From the NCBI RefSeq assembly GCF_002000245.1, contig NZ_MTCM01000011.1, forward strand, positions 1 to 64,000: DNA of 64,000 nt. The letters run 5' to 3'. The stretch comes from Sphingobacterium sp. CZ-UAM (GTDB lineage: Bacteria > Bacteroidota > Bacteroidia > Sphingobacteriales > Sphingobacteriaceae). This document shows positions 8,605-18,910 of this stretch, piece after piece. Both the position numbers and the translations under genes were made by a program. A model generated the notes under the pieces. The model was given only the letters and a program-made list of their open reading frames with translations. It ran no database searches and was not told where the DNA came from. Each line of letters opens with the position of its first letter. Position 1 is the stretch's first letter.

Positions 8605-9810
8605 ATGGCATTATTTCTTTTAATTTTACTGATTGCTATTATATTAGTTTTTGATAAGAGGTATCATAAAACATATTATACGCCGAGCATTATTTTATCT
8701 GTACCATTTTTGATAATCTGTATTTTGTATGACCTAAATTCGGAAAATTTGGGATTTAAACCTTTGGATTACGATGTTTTGTATATCTGGTTTTTTGGCC
8801 TAATTATATTTTGGGTAGCTGGTACAGTCACAAACGTTTTGATTCCAATAAAAGTTATTAAGACAAGCTTGAGCGAAAAAAAGAACGATATAAAAAATTA
8901 TAGTAGGAAACTTGTAAATTTCAGCTTTTTAATCGCTTTAATATTAACTTATTTTTTAATCACTTCATACAATCTCTACATAACCCAGGGTGGAGAGGCC
9001 GTTGAGAAATTCTTAGGTGTTGGTATTCAAGCGCACCTAGTTATTGTTTTCAAGTTGCTCTCAATTATCTCTTTCTTAGCGTTATTTGGTGATGGAAATC
9101 GATTATTTAAACTTAAAAATATATATGTAGTGTTTGTTGCCATAGGCCTATCTATAATGTATGCTACAAAAAGCGGAGTGTTGATTCTCTTAATGAGCTA
9201 TTTCCTTTCATGGATATTCTTTTTTAATAAAACTATTAGAATTACACATATACTTTTGGCTTTGGGATTGGGATTTGGGATCTTTTTTGCATCATATAGC
9301 TTAGTTTTTGGTTATTTAGCTCCTATAGACTTTATTTGGAATCATATGTTGTTATATTATGTCTCAGGGACGGCAAGTATGAACGCTTATTTTTCAGCGC
9401 AAAACCCAGTTGGTATAGAACCAGATATGTTGTTTAGAACGCTCAATAATATCTTTTATATGTTAACAGGAAACTCTGGTGAAATTAAAACAGTAATTTC
9501 TAATGAATGGACTGATATCGGTAATGGTACAGTTATTAATGTAAAAACCTTTTTTGGTACAATTTATTTATACGGTGGACTAACCATTGGGATAATTTCT
9601 GTAATAATATTTTCAATAATCAGTAACATAATTTTTAAATTGAGCAAAAGGAAAAATAATTTTATTTTTTTGGTTTTAAGTTGCTATGTTTTAGCACTAT
9701 TATGCTTTGGATGGTTTGATTTTTATATGAATTCTGTAGCATTCTACGAGTCTATCTTTTTTGCTGTGATTTTTAACTTTTTATTAATAAGAAAGGCAAA
9801 GTATGAATAA
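8605..9810 (+). CDS. wzy: Wzy-like O-antigen/capsule polymerase
   Basis: A 401-residue protein with roughly 10-12 hydrophobic segments and a long loop after mid-protein (about 250-315, between FIWNHMLLYYVSGTASMNAY and the GTIYLYGGL region), the usual look of oligosaccharide repeat-unit polymerases. Wzy proteins have little sequence conservation, so the call rests on topology and on position directly after wzx. It overlaps the next glycosyltransferase by 8 bp. Very AT-rich. Confidence 0.75.
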   Translation: MALFLLILLIAIILVFDKRYHKTYYTPSIILSVPFLIICILYDLNSENLGFKPLDYDVLYIWFFGLIIFWVAGTVTNVLIPIKVIKTSLSEKKNDIKNYSRKLVNFSFLIALILTYFLITSYNLYITQGGEAVEKFLGVGIQAHLVIVFKLLSIISFLALFGDGNRLFKLKNIYVVFVAIGLSIMYATKSGVLILLMSYFLSWIFFFNKTIRITHILLALGLGFGIFFASYSLVFGYLAPIDFIWNHMLLYYVSGTASMNAYFSAQNPVGIEPDMLFRTLNNIFYMLTGNSGEIKTVISNEWTDIGNGTVINVKTFFGTIYLYGGLTIGIISVIIFSIISNIIFKLSKRKNNFIFLVLSCYVLALLCFGWFDFYMNSVAFYESIFFAVIFNFLLIRKAKYE

Positions 9811-10831
9811 TTATTATATTGTGATTTTGAATTGGAATGGTTGGCATGATACTCGACTTTGTATAGACAGCATTCTGAATAGAACATCTTCCAATAGATA
9901 CTCAATAGTTTTAGTAGACAACGGATCTTCTATGGATGAGGTTAGGGAAATTGAATCTTATTGTGGGGAGAATTTTAAATGTGTAATATCTGAGAATAAA
10001 GAATATTTTCTGAATTCATCGGTAGAGATACTAAATGACTTCCATTCTCACCGGTCTCAAGATAGGATTTTGATTATAAAAAATAATGAAAATCTTGGTT
10101 TTGCAGCAGGTAATAATGTAGCTCTACAATTCTTGAAAAACATTAATGAACACTATGCCATTTTATTGAATAATGATACTGAGATAGAGCACGAAGCTCT
10201 TGATAAAATGTATCAGTTTTTATTGGATAATGAAAAAAAGGATGTTGTTGCTGTTATCCCACAGATTCGTTATTACAACCCCAATAATATAATTTGGAAT
10301 TGTGGTGGAAGTATCAATTGGTTGGGTGTACGTAAATATGATTATGCATTTGATAATATTGATAAAGTTCCTCAACAAGGGGCAAAGCGTGTCGATTATG
10401 GTACGGGCTGTGCTTTAATGATGAATATTAATAAAACCGGAGTACTTTCCGAAAAGTTTTTTTTAGGAGAAGAAGATATGGAGTTCGCTTTTCGATTAAA
10501 AAAAATGAACACCAAAATATTCTGCTTATATCCAGCAATTATTTATCATAAAGTGGGAGCTTCTAGGTCTAAAATTTCGGAAGAAAAAATGGGTAACATG
10601 GTCTACCATTATTCTATGAGAATGTCCAACCTTAAGGATAACTTACCAACAATAGTATGGTATTTGACAATGGCAGCTCACTACTTAAGTACAATACGCA
10701 TATTAAAAAAAGAGCAATTTTTTTCCATCAAAAAGGTTAATTTAATGTGGAAAGATATCTATAAAAATGTGAAGACAATCGATAAGTATAAAAGAGAGGA
10801 TTTTATTAGAATTACAAATAAAAAATACTAG
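9803..10831 (+). CDS. GT2-family glycosyltransferase (rhamnosyltransferase-like)
   Basis: 342 residues with a GT-A fold: YYIVILNWNGWHDTRLCIDS at the N-terminus, LVDNGSS, GFAAGNN and the metal-binding NNDTEIE, followed by EEDMEFAFRLKK. This pattern is that of WbbL/RfbN-like transferases, many of which add rhamnose; with dTDP-rhamnose made upstream that substrate is plausible but unproven. Cytoplasmic, acting on the lipid-linked repeat unit. Its start lies inside the wzy gene. Confidence 0.8.
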   Translation: MNNYYIVILNWNGWHDTRLCIDSILNRTSSNRYSIVLVDNGSSMDEVREIESYCGENFKCVISENKEYFLNSSVEILNDFHSHRSQDRILIIKNNENLGFAAGNNVALQFLKNINEHYAILLNNDTEIEHEALDKMYQFLLDNEKKDVVAVIPQIRYYNPNNIIWNCGGSINWLGVRKYDYAFDNIDKVPQQGAKRVDYGTGCALMMNINKTGVLSEKFFLGEEDMEFAFRLKKMNTKIFCLYPAIIYHKVGASRSKISEEKMGNMVYHYSMRMSNLKDNLPTIVWYLTMAAHYLSTIRILKKEQFFSIKKVNLMWKDIYKNVKTIDKYKREDFIRITNKKY

Positions 10832-10832
10832 A

Positions 10833-11777
10833 GTGGCTAATAAATTGTTGATTATCGGGAAAACACCTCCGCCAATAGGCGGGGTTACAATACATGTTAA
10901 GAGATTGTTAGATGGTTTAAAGGTTAACGGCTTTAATTTTAGGTATTTGCCGCTAACGCCAATAAAATTATTAACATTATGTTTTATTTTGCCTCGTTAT
11001 AGTGTATTACACCTGCATACATCGAGTATTATCGTTCAGAGATATATTAGTGTACTGTGTAAAATTACTTCAACAAAATGTATAATAACCTTTCATGGAG
11101 ATTTAAATAGATTTGCGGAAAAGGACTTAAAAAAAGTTGAGAAAGTTTTAAAAACCATAGATATTCCAATTGTTTTAAATAAAGGAAGTTTTGATATAGC
11201 GAAGGACCTTAATACTAATACAATTAAAATTTCGTCTTTTATTCCCCCGTTTGAAACGGAAGAGTTAAGTGGGGCAATCAAAAAGTTAATTTATTCCATA
11301 AAGGAAAAATATAAACGTTTGTATGTTACCAATGCCTATGGATTGACATACGATAAGTATAACAATGAAATTTATGGAATATTCGATTTAATTAACCATT
11401 TTAATAATAAAGCCGATGATGCTTTGGTGGTCTCTGATCCCTCTTCTCAATATTTAAATTATATTGTGGAAAATAAAATAAAAACTAATGATAACATTTT
11501 TTTTATCAATGAACACCACTCATTTTATGAACTGTTAAAACATGCAGACGCAAGTATAAGAAATACCTCAACAGATGGCGACTCTATTTCATTGAGAGAG
11601 TCTCTCCATTTAAAAAGGGTAACCTTTGCTACCGATATCGTTTCTAGGCCATCAGGTACAAGATTATATAAGCGAGGAGAATACAACTTTGATTTGGGAA
11701 CTGCAGATAAAGATGGGGCGGAAACTGAATCATTAGTTATTAATCAATTAATAAAAATTTATAAAGAGATACAGTAA
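10833..11777 (+). CDS. Glycosyltransferase (GT4-like)
   Basis: A 314-residue protein starting with GTG, one base after the preceding gene. KTPPPIGGVTIHVKRLLDGL at residues 10-29 is the N-terminal donor-domain loop of GT4 enzymes, and the C-terminal DASIRNTSTDGDSISLRE resembles the GT4 nucleotide-sugar region with an acidic EXnE variant. It is shorter than the usual 350-400 residues and lacks a canonical EX7E, so it may be a divergent GT4. The stop overlaps the next start (TAATG). Confidence 0.65.
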   Translation: MANKLLIIGKTPPPIGGVTIHVKRLLDGLKVNGFNFRYLPLTPIKLLTLCFILPRYSVLHLHTSSIIVQRYISVLCKITSTKCIITFHGDLNRFAEKDLKKVEKVLKTIDIPIVLNKGSFDIAKDLNTNTIKISSFIPPFETEELSGAIKKLIYSIKEKYKRLYVTNAYGLTYDKYNNEIYGIFDLINHFNNKADDALVVSDPSSQYLNYIVENKIKTNDNIFFINEHHSFYELLKHADASIRNTSTDGDSISLRESLHLKRVTFATDIVSRPSGTRLYKRGEYNFDLGTADKDGAETESLVINQLIKIYKEIQ

Positions 11778-13894
11778 TGAAACAAATTATTCAATCCTTT
11801 AAGACAGGAGATACTATACTTGAAGAAGTGCCTGCGCCGCAAGTTAGAAGAGGTTGTGTTTTAATTCAAACCACCCGATCATTGGTATCATTGGGAACAG
11901 AAAGAATGTTAGTCGAGTTTGGAAAGTCTAATTTGATTCAAAAAGCTAGACAACAGCCTGATAAGGTAAAGCAGGTCCTAGATAAGATTAAAACGGATGG
12001 GTTGCTTCCAACCATAGAAACAGTCTTTAATAAATTGGGCGAACCTCTGCCTTTAGGTTACTGTAACGTTGGACGTGTTATCGCGGTTGGAGAAGGAGTC
12101 AATGATTTTAAAATTGGTGACCGTGTAACATCGAATGGTCAACATGCTGAATTTGTATGTGTGCCCAAAAACTTAGTTGCTCATATTCCAGAGAATGTTA
12201 CAGATGAACAGGCAACCTTCACTGTAATAGGATCCATAGGACTTCAAGGTATTCGTCTATTGAACCCGACAATTGGTGAAACAGTAGTCGTAGTGGGATT
12301 AGGTTTGATCGGGTTGTTAACAGCTCAACTTCTAATCGCGAATGGCTGTCGAGTTATTGGTGTGGATATTGATGAATCAAAATTGGAACTAGCAAAGAAG
12401 TGGGGGGTGATTCCATTTAATCCTATTAAAGGGGATGTGGTTAAATTTGTTGAAGATCTCACAGATGGCATTGGTACCGATGGAGTGATTATTACAGCTT
12501 CTTCGAAAAACAACAGTATTATTTCTCAAGCTGCTAGAATGAGTAGAAAAAGAGGGCGGATTGTTTTGGTTGGTGTGATCGGGCTGGATATAAGTCGCGC
12601 TGAGTTTTATGAGAAAGAGCTGACCTTTCAGGTCTCTTGTTCATATGGTCCGGGAAGATATGATGAAGATTATGAGCAGAAGGGTATTGATTATCCATTG
12701 GCATTTGTGCGTTGGACAGAGAAGAGAAATTTTGAAACAATATTACAAGCTATAAGTTCTAGCCGAATTCATGTGGAAGAGATGATCACCGAGGTTGTTC
12801 CAATAAATGACTATATTAAAATTTACGGTGAAATTGGAAGCCGAAACTCTATAGCCTCCATTTTGCAATACGATGAAAAAGTGCAATTATCCCCCAGCCA
12901 TAATGTGAAATTAATAGATGCAGACTTTTCAGCTTCAAAAGGCGTAATTGGTATCGTCGGTGCGGGTAATTTTACAAAAATGACTTTAATGCCTGCGCTT
13001 AAAGATAGCGGGGCGATTTATAAATATATAGCTAGTAACGGAGGTGTAACAGGAACTGCTTTAGCCCAAAAATATAATATTGCAAATTCAACGACAGATT
13101 ACCATGAGATACTTAGGGATTCGGACGTTGATTTAGTTTTAATCACAACACGTCATAATTTACATGCTTCAATGGTTATTGAGGCCTTGAACGCAGGAAA
13201 GAACGTTTTTGTGGAAAAGCCCTTGGCACTAAATCAGGAAGAATTGGAAAGGGTGATTGAAGCACAGCAAAGATCGGCTAAAAATATTACTGTAGGATTT
13301 AATAGAAGGTTTTCTCCACATATAGTTAAAATTAAGCAGTTTGTTGGGGATGCACCGATGAATGTTATTGCTACGATGAATGCTGGTACAATACCTTCGA
13401 ATGTTTGGGTTCATGATATGAAAGTGGGAGGAGGACGAATCATTGGAGAAGCCTGTCACTATATTGATTTAATTACATTTTTGACTGGAAGCAGAGTTAA
13501 ATCTGTGTGTATGAATTCCTTAGGTTTAAATCCCGAAGAAAATACAGATAACGCCAGTATTCTGCTCAGATACGAAAATGGATCTACAGGAGTAATTAAC
13601 TATTTTGCTAATGGCTCTAAAGCTTATTCAAAAGAAAGGGTAGAGGTCTTTTCACAAGAAAGAACATTTATTATGGATAATTTTAGAAGAACTGAGGCCT
13701 TCGGTGTAAAAGGTTTTTCTACATTGAAAACAAGTTTGGACAAAGGACATAAAGCCCAATTTCAGCAATTAATAGGTAAAACTAAAATGGGTGGAGACTG
13801 CCTTATTTCTTTAGATGAGATTATTAACACTACAAGAGCTTCTTTTGCTGCTATCGAGAGTTTGAAGCGAAATAGTTGGGTCGATGTTTTATAA
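11777..13894 (+). CDS. Bi-domain oxidoreductase (zinc-type alcohol dehydrogenase plus Gfo/Idh/MocA)
   Basis: The 705-residue protein joins two NAD(P)-dependent modules. Residues 1 to about 370 are a medium-chain dehydrogenase (PLGYCNVGRVIAVGEG and the Rossmann motif VVVVGLGLIGLL). From about 390 a Gfo/Idh/MocA oxidoreductase begins (GIVGAGNFTK, then FVEKPLALN and VGFNRRFSPH). Such fusions are known next to heparinase-type genes in many polysaccharide loci; here the heparinase-like gene is two genes downstream. It probably makes or modifies a sugar nucleotide, but the substrate is not known. Confidence 0.85.
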   Translation: MKQIIQSFKTGDTILEEVPAPQVRRGCVLIQTTRSLVSLGTERMLVEFGKSNLIQKARQQPDKVKQVLDKIKTDGLLPTIETVFNKLGEPLPLGYCNVGRVIAVGEGVNDFKIGDRVTSNGQHAEFVCVPKNLVAHIPENVTDEQATFTVIGSIGLQGIRLLNPTIGETVVVVGLGLIGLLTAQLLIANGCRVIGVDIDESKLELAKKWGVIPFNPIKGDVVKFVEDLTDGIGTDGVIITASSKNNSIISQAARMSRKRGRIVLVGVIGLDISRAEFYEKELTFQVSCSYGPGRYDEDYEQKGIDYPLAFVRWTEKRNFETILQAISSSRIHVEEMITEVVPINDYIKIYGEIGSRNSIASILQYDEKVQLSPSHNVKLIDADFSASKGVIGIVGAGNFTKMTLMPALKDSGAIYKYIASNGGVTGTALAQKYNIANSTTDYHEILRDSDVDLVLITTRHNLHASMVIEALNAGKNVFVEKPLALNQEELERVIEAQQRSAKNITVGFNRRFSPHIVKIKQFVGDAPMNVIATMNAGTIPSNVWVHDMKVGGGRIIGEACHYIDLITFLTGSRVKSVCMNSLGLNPEENTDNASILLRYENGSTGVINYFANGSKAYSKERVEVFSQERTFIMDNFRRTEAFGVKGFSTLKTSLDKGHKAQFQQLIGKTKMGGDCLISLDEIINTTRASFAAIESLKRNSWVDVL

Positions 13895-13936
13895 CCTCCG
13901 AATGTTATAATCATTTAAGTTTGGAGTATTTGAATG

Positions 13937-13969
13937 TTTGATTTAAGGATAGCAAATTAAGTACATTTG
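13937..13969 (+). promoter_or_regulatory. Internal Bacteroidota-type promoter
   Basis: TTTG at 13937-13940 and TACATTTG at 13962-13969, spaced by 21 nt, match the Bacteroidota promoter consensus. It lies in the only sizeable gap of the locus before 21 kb and would let the beta-helix protein, the heparinase-like protein and the later genes be expressed independently. Confidence 0.55.
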
Positions 13970-14001
13970 TAAAAAGGAAAAAAAGGTTAAAATTTTTGGA
14001 T

Positions 14002-15795
14002 ATGAAAAAAATAGTCTGTTTCTGTGCAGGTATATGTCTTTTCTTGACTATTTTATCTTGTATAGATAGTGAAAGCTCTAAAGTTTCAAACAATTCAGAG
14101 ATTGAGCCAAAACCTAAAGAAAATTCGGTCAACAAATTCCTTTTTAATAAGGACGACTCAACTTCGGATATTAAGTATTCTAACAAGGCTGAGGCACCAT
14201 CCGAATTAAAAGTTGCTATTTCTGATACAATTAATGTAAAAGATTTTGGCGCGAAAGGAAATGGGATTGATGATGACGGGAATTCATTTCAGACTGCAAT
14301 TAATAGTTTGAAAAAAGGTGGTGTTTTGCTAATTCCAGAAGGCATTTATCTAATCAAACGCACATTAAATGTTAAGTCAAATATTACAATAGTTGGAAAG
14401 GGAAGTAAAACTAGACTCCAATATAGATGGCCCAAATTTAGTATTACTAAAAAACTCCTTTATGGTTTTTTGTTGACAGAGGCGTCGAATGTAACTTTTA
14501 AAAGTTTCCACATCGATGGTGGTGCCAGTAATTATAATCAAATAATATTAGATGATAGAAAAAATCAAACTTGGGACGTCGATGGAGCATATCATTTGTT
14601 TTTCATTAAGCCTAAATCTGATTTCGCTGTTTCAAATATTTATTTTGAAAGGTTGGAATTGTCGAACTCTTTTTTTGATGCCATACATACATATACTAGG
14701 CCGGCAGATCCCGGACCAAAATACAAAACAAAAAACGTGTTTGTGAATAACTGCGTGTTTAGAAGTATTGGTTGTCATGGAATAGGTGTAGGATTAATTA
14801 ATAATATGACTGTCAAAAATAGTAGCTTTCGAAGAGTTGGATTAATGAAAATGCTTAGCTCTGGTTATGGAAGTGGAATGGCGGTCGACGCAAGTGGGGG
14901 ATCTGAAAATGTAAAAATTTTGAATAATAGCGTAGATGGCGCTGCTGCTGGGTTTAAAACGGAAACTCATGAAAATAACGGCGGACGGTATTTGACAAGT
15001 CGTAATATAACGATTTCGAATAACAAAATTAAAAATCTTTATAGCGGTAGTGACTATAAGATCTTTTATGGGATCAAAGCGAATGGCATAAACATTATTG
15101 TCAAAAACAACCTAATAGAGTCGTTTTCCCATGGAATTCTAATTGGGAAAGATGCATCAGATTGTGTTATTAGTGGAAATAAAATTCTCGCAAAAGGAGA
15201 AGAGTCTGTAGGGATTAGATGTGACAAGAATGGAGGCGGACATGTAATAACTGATAATCAAATTAAAAATTCTAAAACTCAAGGAATTTTAATATCAAAT
15301 TCAGATAATTTAAAAGTTTCAAGAAATCTGATAATAGAGAGCAGACTGGATAATATTAGGATTGCAGGAGGAAATAATATTTTGTTGGATGGTAATATAT
15401 GTGCAAATGCCGGTACAAATAATATAACTATAGTTCCTCTCAAAGGAATGCAAATCTCTACAGTTTCTGCTTTAAATAATATTTGTTATGATATTGATGG
15501 TTCCCAGAGAGATCAAACCAAGCGAATTTTGGTCGCGAGTGCCCAAAATGTCAGAATTAATGGAAATAGATTGAATGCAGTCACTGCCTCTACAAAAATG
15601 TCAAGTTTGACCAATAACAACTCATCTTTGACGTTTAGTTCAACTTTTCCCAGTCAGGGAACTTTTGTTAAAGGTGATTTCGTTGTTAAAAAGCGTAATA
15701 AAGCAACGATTGATAACTCTGATAAGATTATTGGCTGGGAATGTACTGAATCTGGAAAACCAGGCAGGTGGAAAGTAATTAAACTTGATTTTTAA
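14002..15795 (+). CDS. Secreted parallel beta-helix lipoprotein (pectate lyase-like)
   Basis: 597 residues starting at ATG 14002 (an in-frame TTG lies 6 bp upstream). The N-terminus is a lipoprotein signal ending LTILSCIDS. After a polar linker comes the pectate-lyase-3 opening INVKDFGAKGNGIDDD (about residues 76-91 of the protein), then many short strands with N-rich turns (NNSVDG, NNKIKN, SGNKI, DNQIKN, DGNIC), i.e. right-handed parallel beta-helix repeats. Such proteins are lyases, hydrolases or C5-epimerases such as AlgG. Inside a wzx/wzy locus it more likely trims or epimerises the exported polymer than digests food. Confidence 0.8.
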   Translation: MKKIVCFCAGICLFLTILSCIDSESSKVSNNSEIEPKPKENSVNKFLFNKDDSTSDIKYSNKAEAPSELKVAISDTINVKDFGAKGNGIDDDGNSFQTAINSLKKGGVLLIPEGIYLIKRTLNVKSNITIVGKGSKTRLQYRWPKFSITKKLLYGFLLTEASNVTFKSFHIDGGASNYNQIILDDRKNQTWDVDGAYHLFFIKPKSDFAVSNIYFERLELSNSFFDAIHTYTRPADPGPKYKTKNVFVNNCVFRSIGCHGIGVGLINNMTVKNSSFRRVGLMKMLSSGYGSGMAVDASGGSENVKILNNSVDGAAAGFKTETHENNGGRYLTSRNITISNNKIKNLYSGSDYKIFYGIKANGINIIVKNNLIESFSHGILIGKDASDCVISGNKILAKGEESVGIRCDKNGGGHVITDNQIKNSKTQGILISNSDNLKVSRNLIIESRLDNIRIAGGNNILLDGNICANAGTNNITIVPLKGMQISTVSALNNICYDIDGSQRDQTKRILVASAQNVRINGNRLNAVTASTKMSSLTNNNSSLTFSSTFPSQGTFVKGDFVVKKRNKATIDNSDKIIGWECTESGKPGRWKVIKLDF

Positions 15796-15806
15796 CAACA
15801 ATTAAA

Positions 15807-17672
15807 TTGAAACTTAACTTATTTATACAGCTTTTTCAAAATATGGGGACTCGATATACCATATATCGAATACGGCATGAATTGGAAAAAAAGATAGGCT
15901 ACTTAAAGAAGAAACATCCTGTTAACCTCTCATTTAAAGTACCGATTACTATTTCCGATTGGAAAGCCTCCCATAATCCGTATGTAATTGAGCCGAAGGA
16001 AGCTTTATTGATACCAAAGGAACATTTTGAGCCTTTGAGAGAAAAGGCTGAAAGGATTTTGGCAGGTGAGATACAGTTTTTTAGTTCGGAATGGAGATCC
16101 TTGGGGAAAGACTATAATTGGATCACTAATCCTTCAACAGGTTATCAATATGACATCACTACCCATTGGTCTCAAATTCCTGATATTTCAGAGGACGCGG
16201 GGGATATCAAATTTGTCTGGGAAAAATCACGTTTTTCCTATCTATTGACTCTAATTCGATATGATTACCATTTTGATAAAGACTTAAGCGAATTTATATT
16301 TTCTGAAATAGAGGATTGGATAGATTCAAATCCAATTAATCAAGGACCAAATTGGAGATGTAGCCAAGAGATTTCCTTACGTATTCTCAATTGGTGTTTC
16401 GCAATATATTATTATCAAAATTCTGATGCATTAACAGAAGAGCGATGGCAAAAAATACAGAATGTTGTTTATGCGTCTATTCATCATGTTTATCACCATA
16501 TAGACTTTTCGCGAATAGCGGTGCGTAACAATCATGCGATTACCGAGACCCTATTTCTGACATTATCAAACATTTTGTTCCCCTTTATTCCAGAAACTAA
16601 AGATTGGTCGAAAAAAGGGTTGAAATGGTTTGAAGACGAAATTAATTACCAGATTTATGACGATGGAACATTCCTTCAATTTTCAATGAATTATCATCGT
16701 GTAGTGATTCAATTATTATCGTTGGGGATTTCTGTTTTTCATAAAAACAATCGTAACTTTCCTAAGTTTATCTATAATAAAGCATATCGATCACTTAATT
16801 TTCTCTATCAGTGTATGCAAGACGAGAATGGAAAGCTTCCTAACTATGGATCAAATGATGGAGCTTTATTTTTTCCATTAGCTGATGCGGATTATAGAGA
16901 TTATCGGCCTCAATTGAATACACTACATTACATATTGACTAATAAAGCTCTGTTTGAAGAAAGGGAGATTTTGGAAGATTTAAATTGGAATGGAAAAATA
17001 TCATGTATTAATGTCTTTCCTCCATTGAGGAAACAGCAGGGGGTACAATCCTTTGATATTGGAGGATATTTTGTCTGTAGAGATAATGGCTTTTTTACGT
17101 TTATTAGGTGTGGGGATCATAAGGATCGTCCCGCACAAGCGGATAATTTACATCTTGATATTTGGTATCAAGGAAAAAATATTCTTAGAGATTCGGGAAC
17201 GTACAAATATAATACAGATAGTGAAAAGTTAAGATATTTTATGGGCTCGCTTTCTCACAATGTAGTTGTTGTGAACGAAGAATCTCAAATGTTAAAAGGA
17301 GGCCGATTTATTTGGTATTATTGGACACAAAAACTACATGCTGGGTGGAGTGAAACTAATAATGATTATATCTTTTCAGGGGAGATTAAAGCATTTCAAT
17401 TTTTAAACAAAAATGCTACCCATAGAAGGAAAATTTATATTTCTAAAAAATCTTTAAATTGGATCATTGAGGATGAACTAAGGAATCTTGAAAATTATAA
17501 GATGAAACAGGTGTGGCATCCTGCTGATCCGCGGTTAAAAATTGAGGCTGAATGCGCTAAGTCAGAATTCAGCTCTTATAATTCTGATTATTACGGTAGT
17601 TATACAAAAGAAAAATCAATATTTTTTGAATTTCATAACAAAATATCATCAATAATTACTTTTAATATATAA
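15807..17672 (+). CDS. Heparinase II/III-family protein
   Basis: 621 residues with an alpha-toroid N-terminal part (WRCSQEISLRILNWCFA, RNNHAITETLFL) and a C-terminal beta-sheet part starting near SFDIGGYFVCRDNG, with HLDIWYQGKNILRDSGTYKY, the PF07940 pattern. The best start is TTG 15807, since relatives keep a leader before MGTRYTIYRIRHELEKK; ATG 15843 is the alternative. No clear signal peptide is seen. Proteins of this type in polysaccharide loci are suspected lyases or polymer-processing enzymes. The stop codon overlaps the next start. Confidence 0.8.
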   Translation: MKLNLFIQLFQNMGTRYTIYRIRHELEKKIGYLKKKHPVNLSFKVPITISDWKASHNPYVIEPKEALLIPKEHFEPLREKAERILAGEIQFFSSEWRSLGKDYNWITNPSTGYQYDITTHWSQIPDISEDAGDIKFVWEKSRFSYLLTLIRYDYHFDKDLSEFIFSEIEDWIDSNPINQGPNWRCSQEISLRILNWCFAIYYYQNSDALTEERWQKIQNVVYASIHHVYHHIDFSRIAVRNNHAITETLFLTLSNILFPFIPETKDWSKKGLKWFEDEINYQIYDDGTFLQFSMNYHRVVIQLLSLGISVFHKNNRNFPKFIYNKAYRSLNFLYQCMQDENGKLPNYGSNDGALFFPLADADYRDYRPQLNTLHYILTNKALFEEREILEDLNWNGKISCINVFPPLRKQQGVQSFDIGGYFVCRDNGFFTFIRCGDHKDRPAQADNLHLDIWYQGKNILRDSGTYKYNTDSEKLRYFMGSLSHNVVVVNEESQMLKGGRFIWYYWTQKLHAGWSETNNDYIFSGEIKAFQFLNKNATHRRKIYISKKSLNWIIEDELRNLENYKMKQVWHPADPRLKIEAECAKSEFSSYNSDYYGSYTKEKSIFFEFHNKISSIITFNI

Positions 17673-18910
17673 TGAAAATTTTACTGTTACACCAATATTT
17701 CTTGGAGGAAGATGATCCCGGTGGATCCCGTTGGAATGAAATCACAAAAACGTGGACTGATCTTGGCCATGAAGTTGCGGTAATTGGCGGAATGATGCAT
17801 TATAATGGAAATGCCAAGCGAGAAGAATATAAAGGGAAATATTTTGTTAAGAAAAAGCAAGGGAAGGTTGATGTCTATAGAGCCCATGTATCTGAATCTT
17901 ATAACAGCGGATTTTTAGGGAGGCTTTGGGGATATTTTTCGTTTATGTTTTCCTCTTTATGGACTGGATTATTCAAAGTAAAAGGCAAATACGATGTGGT
18001 TATTGTGACCTCGCCGCCATTATTTGTGGGGATTTCTGGTTATCTAATCGCTTTGTTTAAACGTCTACCTATGGTGTTCGAGATACGGGACCTCTGGCCC
18101 GAATCGGCAATCGATACAGGCGTATTGACCAATAAGTGGATTATCAAACTAGCTTATGCAGTAGAGCGTTTTATTTATAAAAAAGCAAGATTAATTAATG
18201 TATTGACGCCGGCTTTCTTCAATACATTAAGAGACAAGAAAGGAATAGCAACGGATAAGTTGATCATGATACCCAATGCGGCTGATTTTTCATTATCTGA
18301 AGATATTGTCCAAACTTTTGACCGATCTAGCTTTCGGAAGGAAAATGGCTTGGAAGATAAATTTGTTATCACTTATGTCGGTGCGCATGGAGTAGCAAAC
18401 CATTTGGATCAATTGTTGGAAGCCGGAAAATTACTGGAGGACACGAATATACTTTTTTTACTTATCGGGCAGGGAATGGAAAAGGAACGATTGATAAAAA
18501 AAGCGGATGATATGCAAGTAACTAATGTACGTTTTCACGACCCGGTTCCAAAACGTGATGTTTTCAAATTTATATTGGCATCTGAAATGGGCGCATCAGT
18601 TTTAAAAAAGGTGGACACATTCAAAACCGTTTATTCAAATAAAACATTCGATTATTTCTCTTGCCAAAAACCCATACTGATGGCTATTGATGGCGTATCC
18701 AGGGAATTGGTAGAACAAGCTCAAGCCGGAACTTATGTTGAACCAGAGAATGCTTCTGAATATAATCGGATTATTAGGGCTTATCTCGCTGACCCTGCAC
18801 GTTTATTGCGTGAAGGACAAAATGGGTATATTTATGCAAAGGAAAACTTTGACAGAAAAGTATTGGCAGAACGTTATCTTGTAGAAATCCAAAGAATTGC
18901 TCATGTATAA
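17672..18910 (+). CDS. GT4-family glycosyltransferase, WbuB-like
   Basis: 412 residues. N-terminal LLHQYFLEEDDPGGSRWNEI and the MVFEIRDLWPESAIDTG segment are typical of WbuB/WcaI-like GT4 enzymes; the C-terminal domain has FVITYVGAHG and SNKTFDYFSCQKPILMA. It usually sits, as here, just before the initiating sugar-phosphate transferase, and probably adds the second sugar. The coding end overlaps the next gene's ATG by 8 bp. Confidence 0.85.
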   Translation: MKILLLHQYFLEEDDPGGSRWNEITKTWTDLGHEVAVIGGMMHYNGNAKREEYKGKYFVKKKQGKVDVYRAHVSESYNSGFLGRLWGYFSFMFSSLWTGLFKVKGKYDVVIVTSPPLFVGISGYLIALFKRLPMVFEIRDLWPESAIDTGVLTNKWIIKLAYAVERFIYKKARLINVLTPAFFNTLRDKKGIATDKLIMIPNAADFSLSEDIVQTFDRSSFRKENGLEDKFVITYVGAHGVANHLDQLLEAGKLLEDTNILFLLIGQGMEKERLIKKADDMQVTNVRFHDPVPKRDVFKFILASEMGASVLKKVDTFKTVYSNKTFDYFSCQKPILMAIDGVSRELVEQAQAGTYVEPENASEYNRIIRAYLADPARLLREGQNGYIYAKENFDRKVLAERYLVEIQRIAHV

